From Desulfocicer vacuolatum DSM 3385 (GTDB lineage: Bacteria; Desulfobacterota; Desulfobacteria; Desulfobacterales; Desulfobacteraceae), in assembly GCF_900176365.1 (NCBI RefSeq), contig NZ_FWXY01000006.1:173337-237336 (forward strand): a DNA stretch of 64,000 nucleotides, given 5' to 3'. A program made the translations under genes and the position numbers. Of this stretch, positions 25,990 to 34,879 are shown one piece after another. How positions within the stretch are numbered: the first letter of the stretch is position 1; each line of letters opens with the position of its first letter. The notes beneath the pieces are model-generated. The model saw nothing but the letters and a program-made list of their open reading frames with translations, was not told the origin of the DNA and did no database searches.

Positions 25990-28508
25990 AAAAAACAATA
26001 TTGTTCTGGGCATTCTGTTTTATCTGCCTGACATCATTGTCCTTTGCCCAACCCCCTGCGGGAGCCCCATCTGTGGAGGATAAACCCATCCTGGTGCAGT
26101 TTGACCAAGCCGTTGAGGCTGCCAAAGATACCCTGGGCACCCTGGAAGAAGATTTTTTGGTGGAAAAGAAAATATTTGAAGAACTCATGGCACAGCAGCA
26201 GGTTTACCGGACCCAGATTAATTCTCTTCGAAATTTTCTCATTGTTCCTGATATCAGCACCTCGGTCATTGGAAAGGGGCTGGAAGAGGTGGACATAACC
26301 ACCACCCTGGTTCAATCAAAACTTGAAAAATCCCGGGAGCGAGAGGAAAAAATTCATCAAAACCTTTCAGGGGTCCATGACAAAATCATCCTCATTGATG
26401 AGAGGATCAAAGAAGCAGAATCCATGCCCGGGGAAATTGCGGACGGAGACAGCACTGACAGAGCGGCGGATATCAAAAAATTTAAAACCTACCGGGTGCT
26501 TCTGGAAAAACAGAAAAAAGTATTGCACACCATCCTGGATGTTGTAACCTTGGAGATAGAATCGGAAAATGACCTGCTCATGGCCCTTAAAGAACTTCGG
26601 GTGACCTTGAAAAAGGAGCTGAAAGACAGAAAAGGCGGCCGACTGCTCCAGCGCAATGAAATTAAGATAAAAACCTTTTTTCCCACCACCGTGGTAAAGG
26701 AGATGATGCTTTGCTTCTCAACGGTGAAGCAGCTGTTTAGCAGGGAACAATTGTCCTTGAGATGGAATCAGCTCCAGGAACAGACGAACTTGAAAAGTAT
26801 CGTTATTCTGGGGGTTTTCCTTCTGATCTGCTTTTTTTTCAGGAAAAGCCTGAAGCTGATGAGACATAAGCAGGGGTATGCTGAGATTATTTCCCGGCGA
26901 ACAGGTTACCCTATCATTGTATTTGAGGATGCCCTTTTTTATATATTCTGGATATGCCTCACCGTCACATTGTCCAAAAGCATTTTTTATGTGGTTTTTC
27001 CAGATATTATTAATTTTTTTAAGACCCTGTTAATCGTTGCTTTGTGTACAAAGATTGCTACAGATTCCATGCGCCTCATCGTCAATGAAAAGGGACATGA
27101 GCTTTTCAAGGCCCTGTTTAAATGGAAAAATGCCTTTGTCATGGGGGTGAGATTTTATACTCTTGTGTATTTGTTGTTTTATCGTTTCCTCTCCCTGGAA
27201 AGTTCACTTCTGGTGCTCATCAGGATAGGCTCAGAAATTATTCTTGTGATGGGGGTGTTTCTGTTCTGGAGGGATTTTGCAAAGGCCGGGCCCCCTTCCT
27301 CCTCCCTGGGTATTAAATTGCTTAACATCTGGTCAAAGGCAGTGGTGGTGGCCGGTCTTTTTACGGAGATTGCAGGGTATGGGTACTTTTCTGCCTGGTG
27401 GTATATTTCCTGGGGAATTTCCATTGTGATCTTGTGTGTGTGCGTGTTGCTGTTTTATTCCATGAAGGACATTGACCGCAAATTTAAAGACAAATTTGAG
27501 TCAGATTCCCGGCAATCCCATGGGGTGTTTTCCCCCCTTTACTGGCTTTTTTCCAATAGCATTTATTGTTTTATTGTTGCCTTTGCTGTCATAGGATTTT
27601 CCTTTTCCTGGGGCATCAGCGATCTGTTCTTTCCTTTTTTGTGGGAGAACTTTAACCGGCAATATGCCATGGGTAATTTTCAATTGAGTCTTGCAGGGTG
27701 TGCTTATTTTCTGCTGGTGATTCTTGCCACCTATTTTTTTATTCGCCTGTGGAAGCGATTGATGACAGCCCATGTATTAAAAGAGAGCGGGATGTCCACC
27801 GGGGCAAAGGAATCGGTTATATCTATTTCCATTTATATCATATGGGGGGGCGGCATTCTCATAGGTTTGAATGTTTTTGGTCTTGACACCACCTCCCTCA
27901 CCGTTGCCTTTGGGGCGTTGAGCATCGGACTTGGTTTTGGCTTGCAGAATATTTTCAGTAATTTCATCAGCGGCTTGATTTTGTTGTTTGAGCGTCCCAT
28001 CCAGGTGGGGGATGTGGTGGAAGTGGCAGATATCTGGGGGGAAGTTAAAAAGATTAATGTGCGATCCACCCTGGTGCAGACCTATACCAATTCTTCATTG
28101 ATTATTCCCAATTCAGAATTCATCAGTGCCAAGGTGGTGAACTGGAGCCATCAAGATCCTTACATCAGAAGGGATCTTCTGGTGGGGGTGGCCTATGGAT
28201 CTGACACTGGACTTGTGAAAGAGTTGTTGCTGAAGGCTGCTGATTCGGTGAAGCACGTTTATTCTTATCCCCGGAAGCCCATGGTGCTGTTTTTCAATTT
28301 CGGGGAGAGCTCCCTGGATTTTAAATTGCGGTTCTGGTCCGGCATTGATGATTTTGTCACCGCTGAAAGTGATTTGCGTTTTGAAATTGACAAACTTTTC
28401 AGGGAACATGATGTGGTGATTCCCTTTCCCCAGAGAGACCTTCATATTATGGATGTTTCGCCAAAGGCTCAGATCTCTTGTTCCCGGACGGATAGTTTGG
28501 GCGATTAG
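25986..28508 (+). CDS. large MscS-family mechanosensitive channel
   Basis: 840 residues. A signal peptide (residues 1-21, cleaving after FAQ) leads to a long periplasmic coiled-coil region (to about 260) as in the MscK/MscM (KefA, YjeP) subfamily, then about ten membrane helices, and the MscS pore/beta domain GFGLQNIFSNFISG (about 655) with PIQVGDVVEV, VRSTLVQTYTNSSLIIPNSEF. It should open under osmotic downshock in the inner membrane. It is translationally coupled to the preceding activator gene (ATGA overlap). It ends in TAG; reading through would add only 16 residues before TGA. Confidence 0.93.
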   Translation: MKKTILFWAFCFICLTSLSFAQPPAGAPSVEDKPILVQFDQAVEAAKDTLGTLEEDFLVEKKIFEELMAQQQVYRTQINSLRNFLIVPDISTSVIGKGLEEVDITTTLVQSKLEKSREREEKIHQNLSGVHDKIILIDERIKEAESMPGEIADGDSTDRAADIKKFKTYRVLLEKQKKVLHTILDVVTLEIESENDLLMALKELRVTLKKELKDRKGGRLLQRNEIKIKTFFPTTVVKEMMLCFSTVKQLFSREQLSLRWNQLQEQTNLKSIVILGVFLLICFFFRKSLKLMRHKQGYAEIISRRTGYPIIVFEDALFYIFWICLTVTLSKSIFYVVFPDIINFFKTLLIVALCTKIATDSMRLIVNEKGHELFKALFKWKNAFVMGVRFYTLVYLLFYRFLSLESSLLVLIRIGSEIILVMGVFLFWRDFAKAGPPSSSLGIKLLNIWSKAVVVAGLFTEIAGYGYFSAWWYISWGISIVILCVCVLLFYSMKDIDRKFKDKFESDSRQSHGVFSPLYWLFSNSIYCFIVAFAVIGFSFSWGISDLFFPFLWENFNRQYAMGNFQLSLAGCAYFLLVILATYFFIRLWKRLMTAHVLKESGMSTGAKESVISISIYIIWGGGILIGLNVFGLDTTSLTVAFGALSIGLGFGLQNIFSNFISGLILLFERPIQVGDVVEVADIWGEVKKINVRSTLVQTYTNSSLIIPNSEFISAKVVNWSHQDPYIRRDLLVGVAYGSDTGLVKELLLKAADSVKHVYSYPRKPMVLFFNFGESSLDFKLRFWSGIDDFVTAESDLRFEIDKLFREHDVVIPFPQRDLHIMDVSPKAQISCSRTDSLGD

Positions 28509-28715
28509 CATGCGGATCTGTTGCTGCCGCTTCAATTATTGTTTCAGTTATCGGCATGACTGGCTGTAACCGGTGAATAAATTTCATGTGGATATCAAAT
28601 ACATGAATACTTATTTGATTTCAATGGGGATTTAGGGCACTATGAGTTGATTGCAGGTATGAAAATATACAAATAGCTGAGGAATAGAAAATATAAAAAC
28701 CTGGACGGTTGACAT

Positions 28716-29471
28716 ATGCAAGCCACAAAGATCGACGACCAAAAGGCAAATCTATTAAAGCTGCTCAAAACGGCAGGTGTCAAAGGCCTTAACAAGAGCG
28801 GGCTTAAAATAAATGGGTCAAAATTAAAAAAACAGGCCCTTAACGAGCTTGAAAATGAGAGTAAAATCGTTAATCTCGAAGGCCGGGGCAGGTACCTGTA
28901 TGTGCTAAAGGAATTTGACAATCCCCTGGAACGGGCCTGTCAAAAGGTGGAGAAAATTCTCACTTCCCAGGGAAACAAACTATTGAGCAAAGGACAGCTG
29001 ACAGCTCAGTTCAATAAAGGCTTACCGGGAAAAGTGAAAAAAGAGCTGGAACGGGCCATTGATTGGCTGATCAAAAACCGTCAATTGATGAAACTTAAGC
29101 ACGGCAATGCCATTTTTCACCTCCATGTACCGACAATAATCAGTTCCTTTCCCTCCACAGACCAGCATTTGACATCACTGTTTAAAACCCCAAAAACAGA
29201 TATGGATAGACAAAAGGTACTCAGTGCATACATGGAAATCACATCCCGGACAGGCTATTCCAATATTGAAATTTATCGGTTGCAACAGGCGCTGGGCGTG
29301 GAGATGGAGATTCTTGAGCCTTTTTTGTTAAATGAAAGTAAAAAGGGCTCTGCGGTGCTCAGTTTTGGGGATTGGTCTTTGTCTTCGAAAGAGATTCGCT
29401 CCTGTTCCATCGACATCGACGGCACCCCCCACCTGCTTGTTCGTTTTAAATTACAGGAGGAGATCCTGTGA
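28716..29471 (+). CDS. hypothetical protein with winged-helix-like repeats, paired with ATPase
   Basis: 251 residues of unknown function. The N-terminal part (LLKTAGVKGLNKSGLKINGSKLKKQ) and the segment LSKGQLTAQFNKGLPGKVKKELERAIDWLI resemble winged-helix DNA-binding modules, and the protein is rich in Lys. It has no clear ribosome-binding site. The stop overlaps the GTG start of the large ATPase at 29468, so the two are co-translated and probably act as a pair. The arrangement of a small DNA-binding protein plus a large P-loop ATPase is known from several phage-defence loci, but I cannot assign it to any. Confidence 0.7.
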   Translation: MQATKIDDQKANLLKLLKTAGVKGLNKSGLKINGSKLKKQALNELENESKIVNLEGRGRYLYVLKEFDNPLERACQKVEKILTSQGNKLLSKGQLTAQFNKGLPGKVKKELERAIDWLIKNRQLMKLKHGNAIFHLHVPTIISSFPSTDQHLTSLFKTPKTDMDRQKVLSAYMEITSRTGYSNIEIYRLQQALGVEMEILEPFLLNESKKGSAVLSFGDWSLSSKEIRSCSIDIDGTPHLLVRFKLQEEIL

Positions 29472-31267
29472 ACCACATTGCCATAATTAATCCCTTTGAA
29501 AATGACATTGTTTCCGAACCGCGTCAGGTTGAAGAACAGGCGGTTTCGGGTTTGAATGAAAAAAATCTGGATCGTCTGCTTTCCAGGTTTAAGCTTCTTC
29601 AAGAAGGAGAGATCCCGCGAAAATCCAAACTGCCCCATGCCCAGTTTGTGATCTCTCCCCAGGCGGGCTATGGTAAATCACACCTGATAGGACGATTATT
29701 CCGGATTATTTCCGGGAAGGCAACGCTGGTTTATGTCAGGCCCTTTGAAAATGCGTCCACCTGCTGGAAATCCATTCTTCTTAAAACGGTTCAGGAATTG
29801 AATTTCCCCGATGATGTGAACTATGAATGCACCAGTGAAGAGAAACCTTCCCAGCTTGAAGTGTTTGCCCATGGTGTGATGGTCTCTCTGATCACCGAAG
29901 CTGTTAAAGCCGGGCATATTTTCCCCAAAAATAAAAACTTTACAAACATTCTTCAAAACTTGACCATTAAAGATCTGAAAAAAAGCCATGGGTTTCTTAA
30001 AAAGATGTTTTGTCTCATTCCAAAGCTGGCTGATCAGGTAAATCAAAAGGGAATCCGGTTGTATGCCTCTCCTGTGAGCTGGCTCTACGTTTTGTTTACA
30101 TCTGTTTATATCAATAATGTCAAGCTGCGGGATGCCTGCGAGGCATGGCTTTTGGGCAGCAGTCTGGATCGGGATATGGCCCTGGACATCGGTATTAGGA
30201 ACCGGGATGTTCCCGGTTTTGATATGGGAAACAGAGAAGCCGGCGAAATCTGTAAACACAGAATCCTTGACTTTTGTAAGCTGGCCGGTTTTTTCAGGCC
30301 CTTTATTTTTTCCTTTGACCAGACAGAAAACTACGGAAAGGATAGAACCCTTGCCAAGGCCCTGGGATCAGTTATTCAGGTTCTTGTGGATGAAAGCTGT
30401 AACCAGATGACCGTGATAACGGCAAATCATACCCCGTGGAACCATCGCATCAAAGAGCATTGGGAAGAGGCTTTTTTAAATCGCCTGAGCCTGCCCATGG
30501 AACTTGAGGGGCTTACCCGGCCCCAGGGCATGGAATTGATTGAATTCAGGAGCTGTTCCTTTAACAGAAAGGCCCATGATCGGCTGATCGGCAATCAACA
30601 TTGGCTGGAAGAACTTTTTAAAGTCCGGGCTGAGGTGGGGGTGCGTTATTTCCTTCAGAAATGCAGTCGGCAATGGGACATTGTAATGGGGGAAAACAGT
30701 CCCTCCCGGAATATTGACACATATTATCTGAACAGTGTGGAAATCGTGTCAACCCGTTCTAAAAATATCCTTTTTGATCCAAATACATTTTATTGGCTTG
30801 TCCATGAAGTGGCCCGTGTTAACCCGGATGTTTCCATTGAAAAACTGGGACACGATAACGCGTATTTTTCTCTTTTCTGGACAATGGAGGGCCGGAAAAT
30901 TTACTTTGGCCTGGAAAGCGGCTCTCACTGGAAGCGGTGGCAGGCCGTACAAAGGCAATCGGAAATCATACAACAAAACAACAAAGATGCCAAAACCGTT
31001 TTTTTCAGGACGCCGGAGCTCAAGGAGATTCCCGGAAAAGGCTGGCAAACAGCTCCGGAATTTTTAAAGGCAGAACAGAGCCATCTTCACATCATTCGTC
31101 TTGACAGACAGCAGGCGGCAAAAATATACGGCGCTTATTACCTTTATTTAAAGGCGGCTGAAGGCAATCTTCCGCTGACGACCCAGGAGGTCGTAGCATT
31201 TGTTTATGAAAAATTGATGTGGTTGTGGAAGATGGTCACAAGCCCCATCCCTTGTGATCATGCATAA
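29468..31267 (+). CDS. large P-loop ATPase of unknown function
   Basis: 599 residues starting at GTG with AGGAGGAG upstream. Walker A is PQAGYGKSHL (about residues 64-73) and a Walker B-like FIFSFDQTEN is near residue 280, followed by a sensor-like VITANHTPWNHR. The lay-out fits an ORC/STAND-like AAA+ ATPase of the type found in BREX (BrxC/BrxD) and other defence systems, without the other genes of those systems. It is coupled to the small protein upstream. Likely role: an ATP-driven DNA-associated machine, possibly defence; this is inference from context with the DUF262 cluster next door. Confidence 0.75.
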   Translation: MNHIAIINPFENDIVSEPRQVEEQAVSGLNEKNLDRLLSRFKLLQEGEIPRKSKLPHAQFVISPQAGYGKSHLIGRLFRIISGKATLVYVRPFENASTCWKSILLKTVQELNFPDDVNYECTSEEKPSQLEVFAHGVMVSLITEAVKAGHIFPKNKNFTNILQNLTIKDLKKSHGFLKKMFCLIPKLADQVNQKGIRLYASPVSWLYVLFTSVYINNVKLRDACEAWLLGSSLDRDMALDIGIRNRDVPGFDMGNREAGEICKHRILDFCKLAGFFRPFIFSFDQTENYGKDRTLAKALGSVIQVLVDESCNQMTVITANHTPWNHRIKEHWEEAFLNRLSLPMELEGLTRPQGMELIEFRSCSFNRKAHDRLIGNQHWLEELFKVRAEVGVRYFLQKCSRQWDIVMGENSPSRNIDTYYLNSVEIVSTRSKNILFDPNTFYWLVHEVARVNPDVSIEKLGHDNAYFSLFWTMEGRKIYFGLESGSHWKRWQAVQRQSEIIQQNNKDAKTVFFRTPELKEIPGKGWQTAPEFLKAEQSHLHIIRLDRQQAAKIYGAYYLYLKAAEGNLPLTTQEVVAFVYEKLMWLWKMVTSPIPCDHA

Positions 31268-31420
31268 TAAATAAAATGCATTACTCATTTGATTTCAATA
31301 CACAATTAAGGCAGTATGGGCCAGTTGCTGTGATAGATGTTGAACCTAAACTGTTGAAAAAAAATTTGAACTGGGGAAATGTAAATTTTTGCAAAATGGA
31401 ATTAGCTTTGTAAACAAATA

Positions 31421-31495
31421 ACTGCCACGGGCAGCCTGTATTCTGATCTGATTCTGCCCACAACGAAGTATGAAAAAGTGTTGGAGGTATCTTAA
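31421..31495 (-). repeat. type B hairpin repeat, diverged
   Basis: In minus orientation: TTGTGGGCAGAATC paired to GGCTGCCCGTGGCAGTT. The left hairpin is eroded. It lies in the gap between the ATPase and the DUF262 gene. Confidence 0.75.
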
Positions 31496-31499
31496 AATC

Positions 31500-31645
31500 C
31501 CACCTCCTGGCGGACATGGCAGACATAACGGACATAGAAAGTGATATTATGCCGTCTCCGAGAGGTAAATGGGGCTGGCCTGGAACAGTAGACTGCCCAG
31601 TTGGCGAATTTCATTGCCCCTCAAGGACGCTGCTGAGGGTAATTG
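31500..31645 (-). repeat. type A hairpin repeat, degenerate inverted copy
   Basis: Read on the minus strand it follows the type A order: CCTCAGCAGCG, GAGGGGCAAT, GTCTACTGTTCC, GGCATAATAT. It has many substitutions, and the outer stem now reads GGGGCAAT against ATTTACCTC. Confidence 0.6.
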
Positions 31646-31686
31646 AATCATATAAAAAAGAACCATACTGAGATCAAGGATAGTCA

Positions 31687-32835
31687 ATGATCGACAACAA
31701 CGACAATACAGATCTGTACCGGGAAGTTTCTGTTGAAGAAGAGGACGAAGGATCTGGTTCTGAATTAATGAGAGAACCTTTTAACCCTTCTTTGATAAAT
31801 ATTAAAAGAGAGTTTCCTACAATTTCAAATTTGGTTGATATGCTGAAACAATCCCCTTCGGAAATCGATTTAAATACAGAATTCCAAAGAAGTGGAAATT
31901 TATGGTCTCCGGTTCAGCAAAGTCAATTGATTGAATCCATTTTGGTGAAATTTCCATTACCTTCATTTTATTTTGATGCCGGTGATGAAAATGAGAACAA
32001 ATGGCTGGTGGTGGATGGTTTGCAACGGTTGAATTGTTTTCAAGAATTTATCGTGGATGAAAATCTTCCTTTGACCGGACTTGAATTTTTGCAAAAACTT
32101 GAGGGTAAGCACTATTCTGATCTTGATAGACCGCTGCGACGAATTATCGATCAAACCCAGGTTACAGCATATATCATTAATCCGGGTACACCCAAAAATG
32201 TAAAATACAATATTTTTAAACGCATAAATACCGGTGGAATGGTGCTCAAATCACAGGAAATAAGACACGCCCTTTATCAGGGCGTTCCGTCAACCTTCAT
32301 CAATGATCTTGCAACACTTAAAGAATTCAAAGAAGCTACAGATAAAAAAATAAGTTCCCAAAGAATGCTTGATAGAGAATTTGTAAATCGGTTTGTTGCG
32401 TTTTTTATTACCCCTCCCAAGGATTATGTCCCGGATCTGGATTCATTTTTGAATGAATCCATGGAAAAAATTTCTGTCAAAACGGAAGATGAACGGAATT
32501 TTATCAAAGAATTATTTCGAAAATCCATGGCAGCATCAACACAAATTTTTGGAAAATGGAATTTTAGAAAAGCGGATTTATATCCTGACAGAAGAAAACC
32601 GATCAACAAGTCAATTTTTGAAATTTGGGCTGTTGCATTGGCCAGGTTGTCAGATAATGAGAGACAATTGTTAATTGAAAAAAGGGATATGGTACTCAAT
32701 AAATTTGCACAATTATGTAAAACTGATCAAGGTTTCATTTCATCTGTTTCCCAGACAACCGGTGACAAAGGCCGAGTCATAAATCGTTTTTTTAAAGTTC
32801 AACAACTTATCAAAGAGATAATAGATGCTAAATGA
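31687..32835 (+). CDS. DUF262 (ParB/Srx-fold, GmrSD-like) protein
   Basis: 382 residues. The DUF262 motifs are clear: FQRSGNLWSPVQQSQLIESIL, the nucleotide-binding DGLQR at residues 110-114, and FKRINTGG near residue 178. DUF262 proteins (GmrS, SspE, BrxU and relatives) use this fold for NTP-dependent nicking or cleavage of foreign DNA. The GmrD-type HNH nuclease domain (DUF1524) is not obvious in the C-terminus. AAGGATAG precedes the ATG. The gene overlaps the ATPase gene that follows (ATGA). The local composition is more AT-rich than the surrounding chromosome, suggesting acquisition by transfer. Confidence 0.88.
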   Translation: MIDNNDNTDLYREVSVEEEDEGSGSELMREPFNPSLINIKREFPTISNLVDMLKQSPSEIDLNTEFQRSGNLWSPVQQSQLIESILVKFPLPSFYFDAGDENENKWLVVDGLQRLNCFQEFIVDENLPLTGLEFLQKLEGKHYSDLDRPLRRIIDQTQVTAYIINPGTPKNVKYNIFKRINTGGMVLKSQEIRHALYQGVPSTFINDLATLKEFKEATDKKISSQRMLDREFVNRFVAFFITPPKDYVPDLDSFLNESMEKISVKTEDERNFIKELFRKSMAASTQIFGKWNFRKADLYPDRRKPINKSIFEIWAVALARLSDNERQLLIEKRDMVLNKFAQLCKTDQGFISSVSQTTGDKGRVINRFFKVQQLIKEIIDAK

Positions 32836-33920
32836 TTGACAACATTCGTGTCCACAATTTTAAATCCCTTAAGAATATTGACCTGCCTTTGAAGAGGCTG
32901 AATATTTTTGCTGGCCTGAACGGCATGGGCAAAAGTTCTTTAATTCAAGTGTTGCTGCTGCTGAGGCAAAGTCAGCTGATTCGCACAGAAAAATTAGCGC
33001 TCACGGGGGCGCTTGTGAATATCGGCAAAGGCTCCGATGCTTTGTATCAATTTGCCGAGGATGAAGTGCTGGCCTTTTCTCTTCAATGGAATGAAGAGCA
33101 GTTGGCAACCTATGAATTTGAATGGATGCCGGAAAGCAATTATTTGGATCGTATCTCATCGTCTAAGTCTGAAACAGATATATCCCCATATATTGAAAAT
33201 CTTCAATACATATCAGCGGATCGTCTCGGACCATCCATTATGTACGATATGTCTCAAAACTCCGTGAAGCAGGGCCTTCTTGGCGCTTTGGGAGAATATA
33301 CCTCCCATTTTCTTTCAGTAAACGGGCATCGATTAAAAATAGAGCCTCGACGCTTACATCCTTCAATACCATCTTCATTTCTTGTAAACCAGGTCAATGC
33401 CTGGCTTGGAGAGTTATCACCCGGGGTTAAAATTAACGTAACTGAAGTTCCCGGTGCTGATAAAATGCTATTAACATACGAATTTGAGCTCCAAAAAGGA
33501 AGAACTCAGCCATTTAAACCAACCAATGTTGGATTCGGCATCACATGTGCGCTTTCCATTGTGGTGGCATTGCTGATTGCCGAAAAAGATCAACTGATTA
33601 TTATAGAAAATCCCGAAGCCCATATTCATCCACAAGGACAGGCTAAACTTGGTAAACTCATGGCTCTTGCAGCATCCTCCGGTGCCCAGATTATAGTTGA
33701 AACCCACAGCGACCATGTTATCAATGGTATTCGAGTCGCAGTTAAAGAAGGAATTATTCCTCCCTCAGAAACTCAATGCCCATGGTTTCATAAAGTGACA
33801 ACGGAAACAGAGCAATATACAGATATCATCAATATTTTAATCGATAAAAACGGAGAATTGAGTGAATATCCGGAAGGCTTTTTGGAAGAGTGGAACAATC
33901 AATTGCTGAGGCTGATATGA
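32832..33920 (+). CDS. AAA15/DUF3696-type SMC/OLD-like ATPase
   Basis: 362 residues. The N-terminal FKSLKNIDLPLKRLNIFAGLNGMGKSS holds Walker A; a Q-loop-like QVLLLLRQS follows. Near the C-terminus are an ABC-signature-like TNVGFGIT, Walker B LIIIENPEAHIHP and the His-switch ETHSDHVING. This is the architecture of RecF/OLD-like ABC ATPases (DUF3696), frequent partners of nucleases in defence islands. Both ends overlap neighbouring genes by ATGA, so the three proteins are made together and likely form one complex with DUF262 as effector. Confidence 0.88.
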   Translation: MIDNIRVHNFKSLKNIDLPLKRLNIFAGLNGMGKSSLIQVLLLLRQSQLIRTEKLALTGALVNIGKGSDALYQFAEDEVLAFSLQWNEEQLATYEFEWMPESNYLDRISSSKSETDISPYIENLQYISADRLGPSIMYDMSQNSVKQGLLGALGEYTSHFLSVNGHRLKIEPRRLHPSIPSSFLVNQVNAWLGELSPGVKINVTEVPGADKMLLTYEFELQKGRTQPFKPTNVGFGITCALSIVVALLIAEKDQLIIIENPEAHIHPQGQAKLGKLMALAASSGAQIIVETHSDHVINGIRVAVKEGIIPPSETQCPWFHKVTTETEQYTDIINILIDKNGELSEYPEGFLEEWNNQLLRLI

Positions 33921-34774
33921 ACGTTAAGGGCAAAATGAAGGATCTTGTATTTAACGAGCTAACCGAGTTTCCCTTGGCCGCCGATTTCCGTGAAGCCTAT
34001 CAACGTGTCACGCAGTTCCTGCAAACTTATAAGGCAAGACCCGTCATTTTTGACAAAAGAATACGACTTGAAAATCATATTGGAGAACTGCAATTGACGG
34101 ATTCCATCTCGTTACAAGATTTTTGCAAAAATCCCAAAGGACGTACCGTTGGTGCCCTGCTTTTAGGGCTTGGACGACATCCGTTTATTGATCCCAATAC
34201 TCCGGAAGAAGATCTCTATCTTGAGAAAAGCTATAAATTGAATCATCATGGAGATAAGAAAGAGGCCATCGGATTGGCTTCAGCATACTTAAATGATACT
34301 GTTTGCATCGGATTTGAATCAGAAAGTTTTTGGAAACAGATTGAGCATGGATTAGAAATTTCAGATAATGGTCTGGGCTCGAATTTTGAGACAGTTTTAT
34401 CTGTATCAAATTCCCATCATTTTAAACTACAGGTTTTCCAAGAATGGATAGAGTTTCATCAACCCGTTTACCTGATTAAAACTACCCTTGAAATAAACGA
34501 AAAACGGATATCATTACGCCATGATCATGGGAAAGATGTCTTACTGAAATTTTCAAATCGTTTAACAAAATCCCCTTATATTACGGAGATTGTCAATTCT
34601 CTCCCCTTTAATCCAAAGTGTCGGAATTTTATTAAATCAACAGATGCCAACGGTTTGATAGAAATTGTGTTACCCCATACCGATCAGGGGTTGGGGCTTA
34701 TCGTTCAAACCACCGGTAGAAATATCCGAGAAACTGAAAAAATTGCTGAAATCTTAGAGAAACAATTCAGTTAA
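33917..34774 (+). CDS. third gene of the DUF262 cluster, unknown family
   Basis: 285 residues from the ATG overlapping the stop of the ATPase gene. I do not recognise it. Visible features are TVGALLLGLGRHPFIDPNTPEEDLYLEKSYK, FESESFWKQIEHGLEI and a mixed alpha/beta C-terminus with no membrane segment. Its strict coupling to the ATPase and DUF262 genes suggests it is a required component, for example a sensor, substrate adaptor or second effector. Confidence 0.75.
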   Translation: MNVKGKMKDLVFNELTEFPLAADFREAYQRVTQFLQTYKARPVIFDKRIRLENHIGELQLTDSISLQDFCKNPKGRTVGALLLGLGRHPFIDPNTPEEDLYLEKSYKLNHHGDKKEAIGLASAYLNDTVCIGFESESFWKQIEHGLEISDNGLGSNFETVLSVSNSHHFKLQVFQEWIEFHQPVYLIKTTLEINEKRISLRHDHGKDVLLKFSNRLTKSPYITEIVNSLPFNPKCRNFIKSTDANGLIEIVLPHTDQGLGLIVQTTGRNIRETEKIAEILEKQFS

Positions 34775-34879
34775 CGTTCCATTTGTCATTAAGTATTTAC
34801 CCTTGCCTGAACCCCATGAGCTCTCCGATGGGGAAAACCATCGGTTTTGTCGGGATTATTTTGTTAAAGAGGAGACAAA

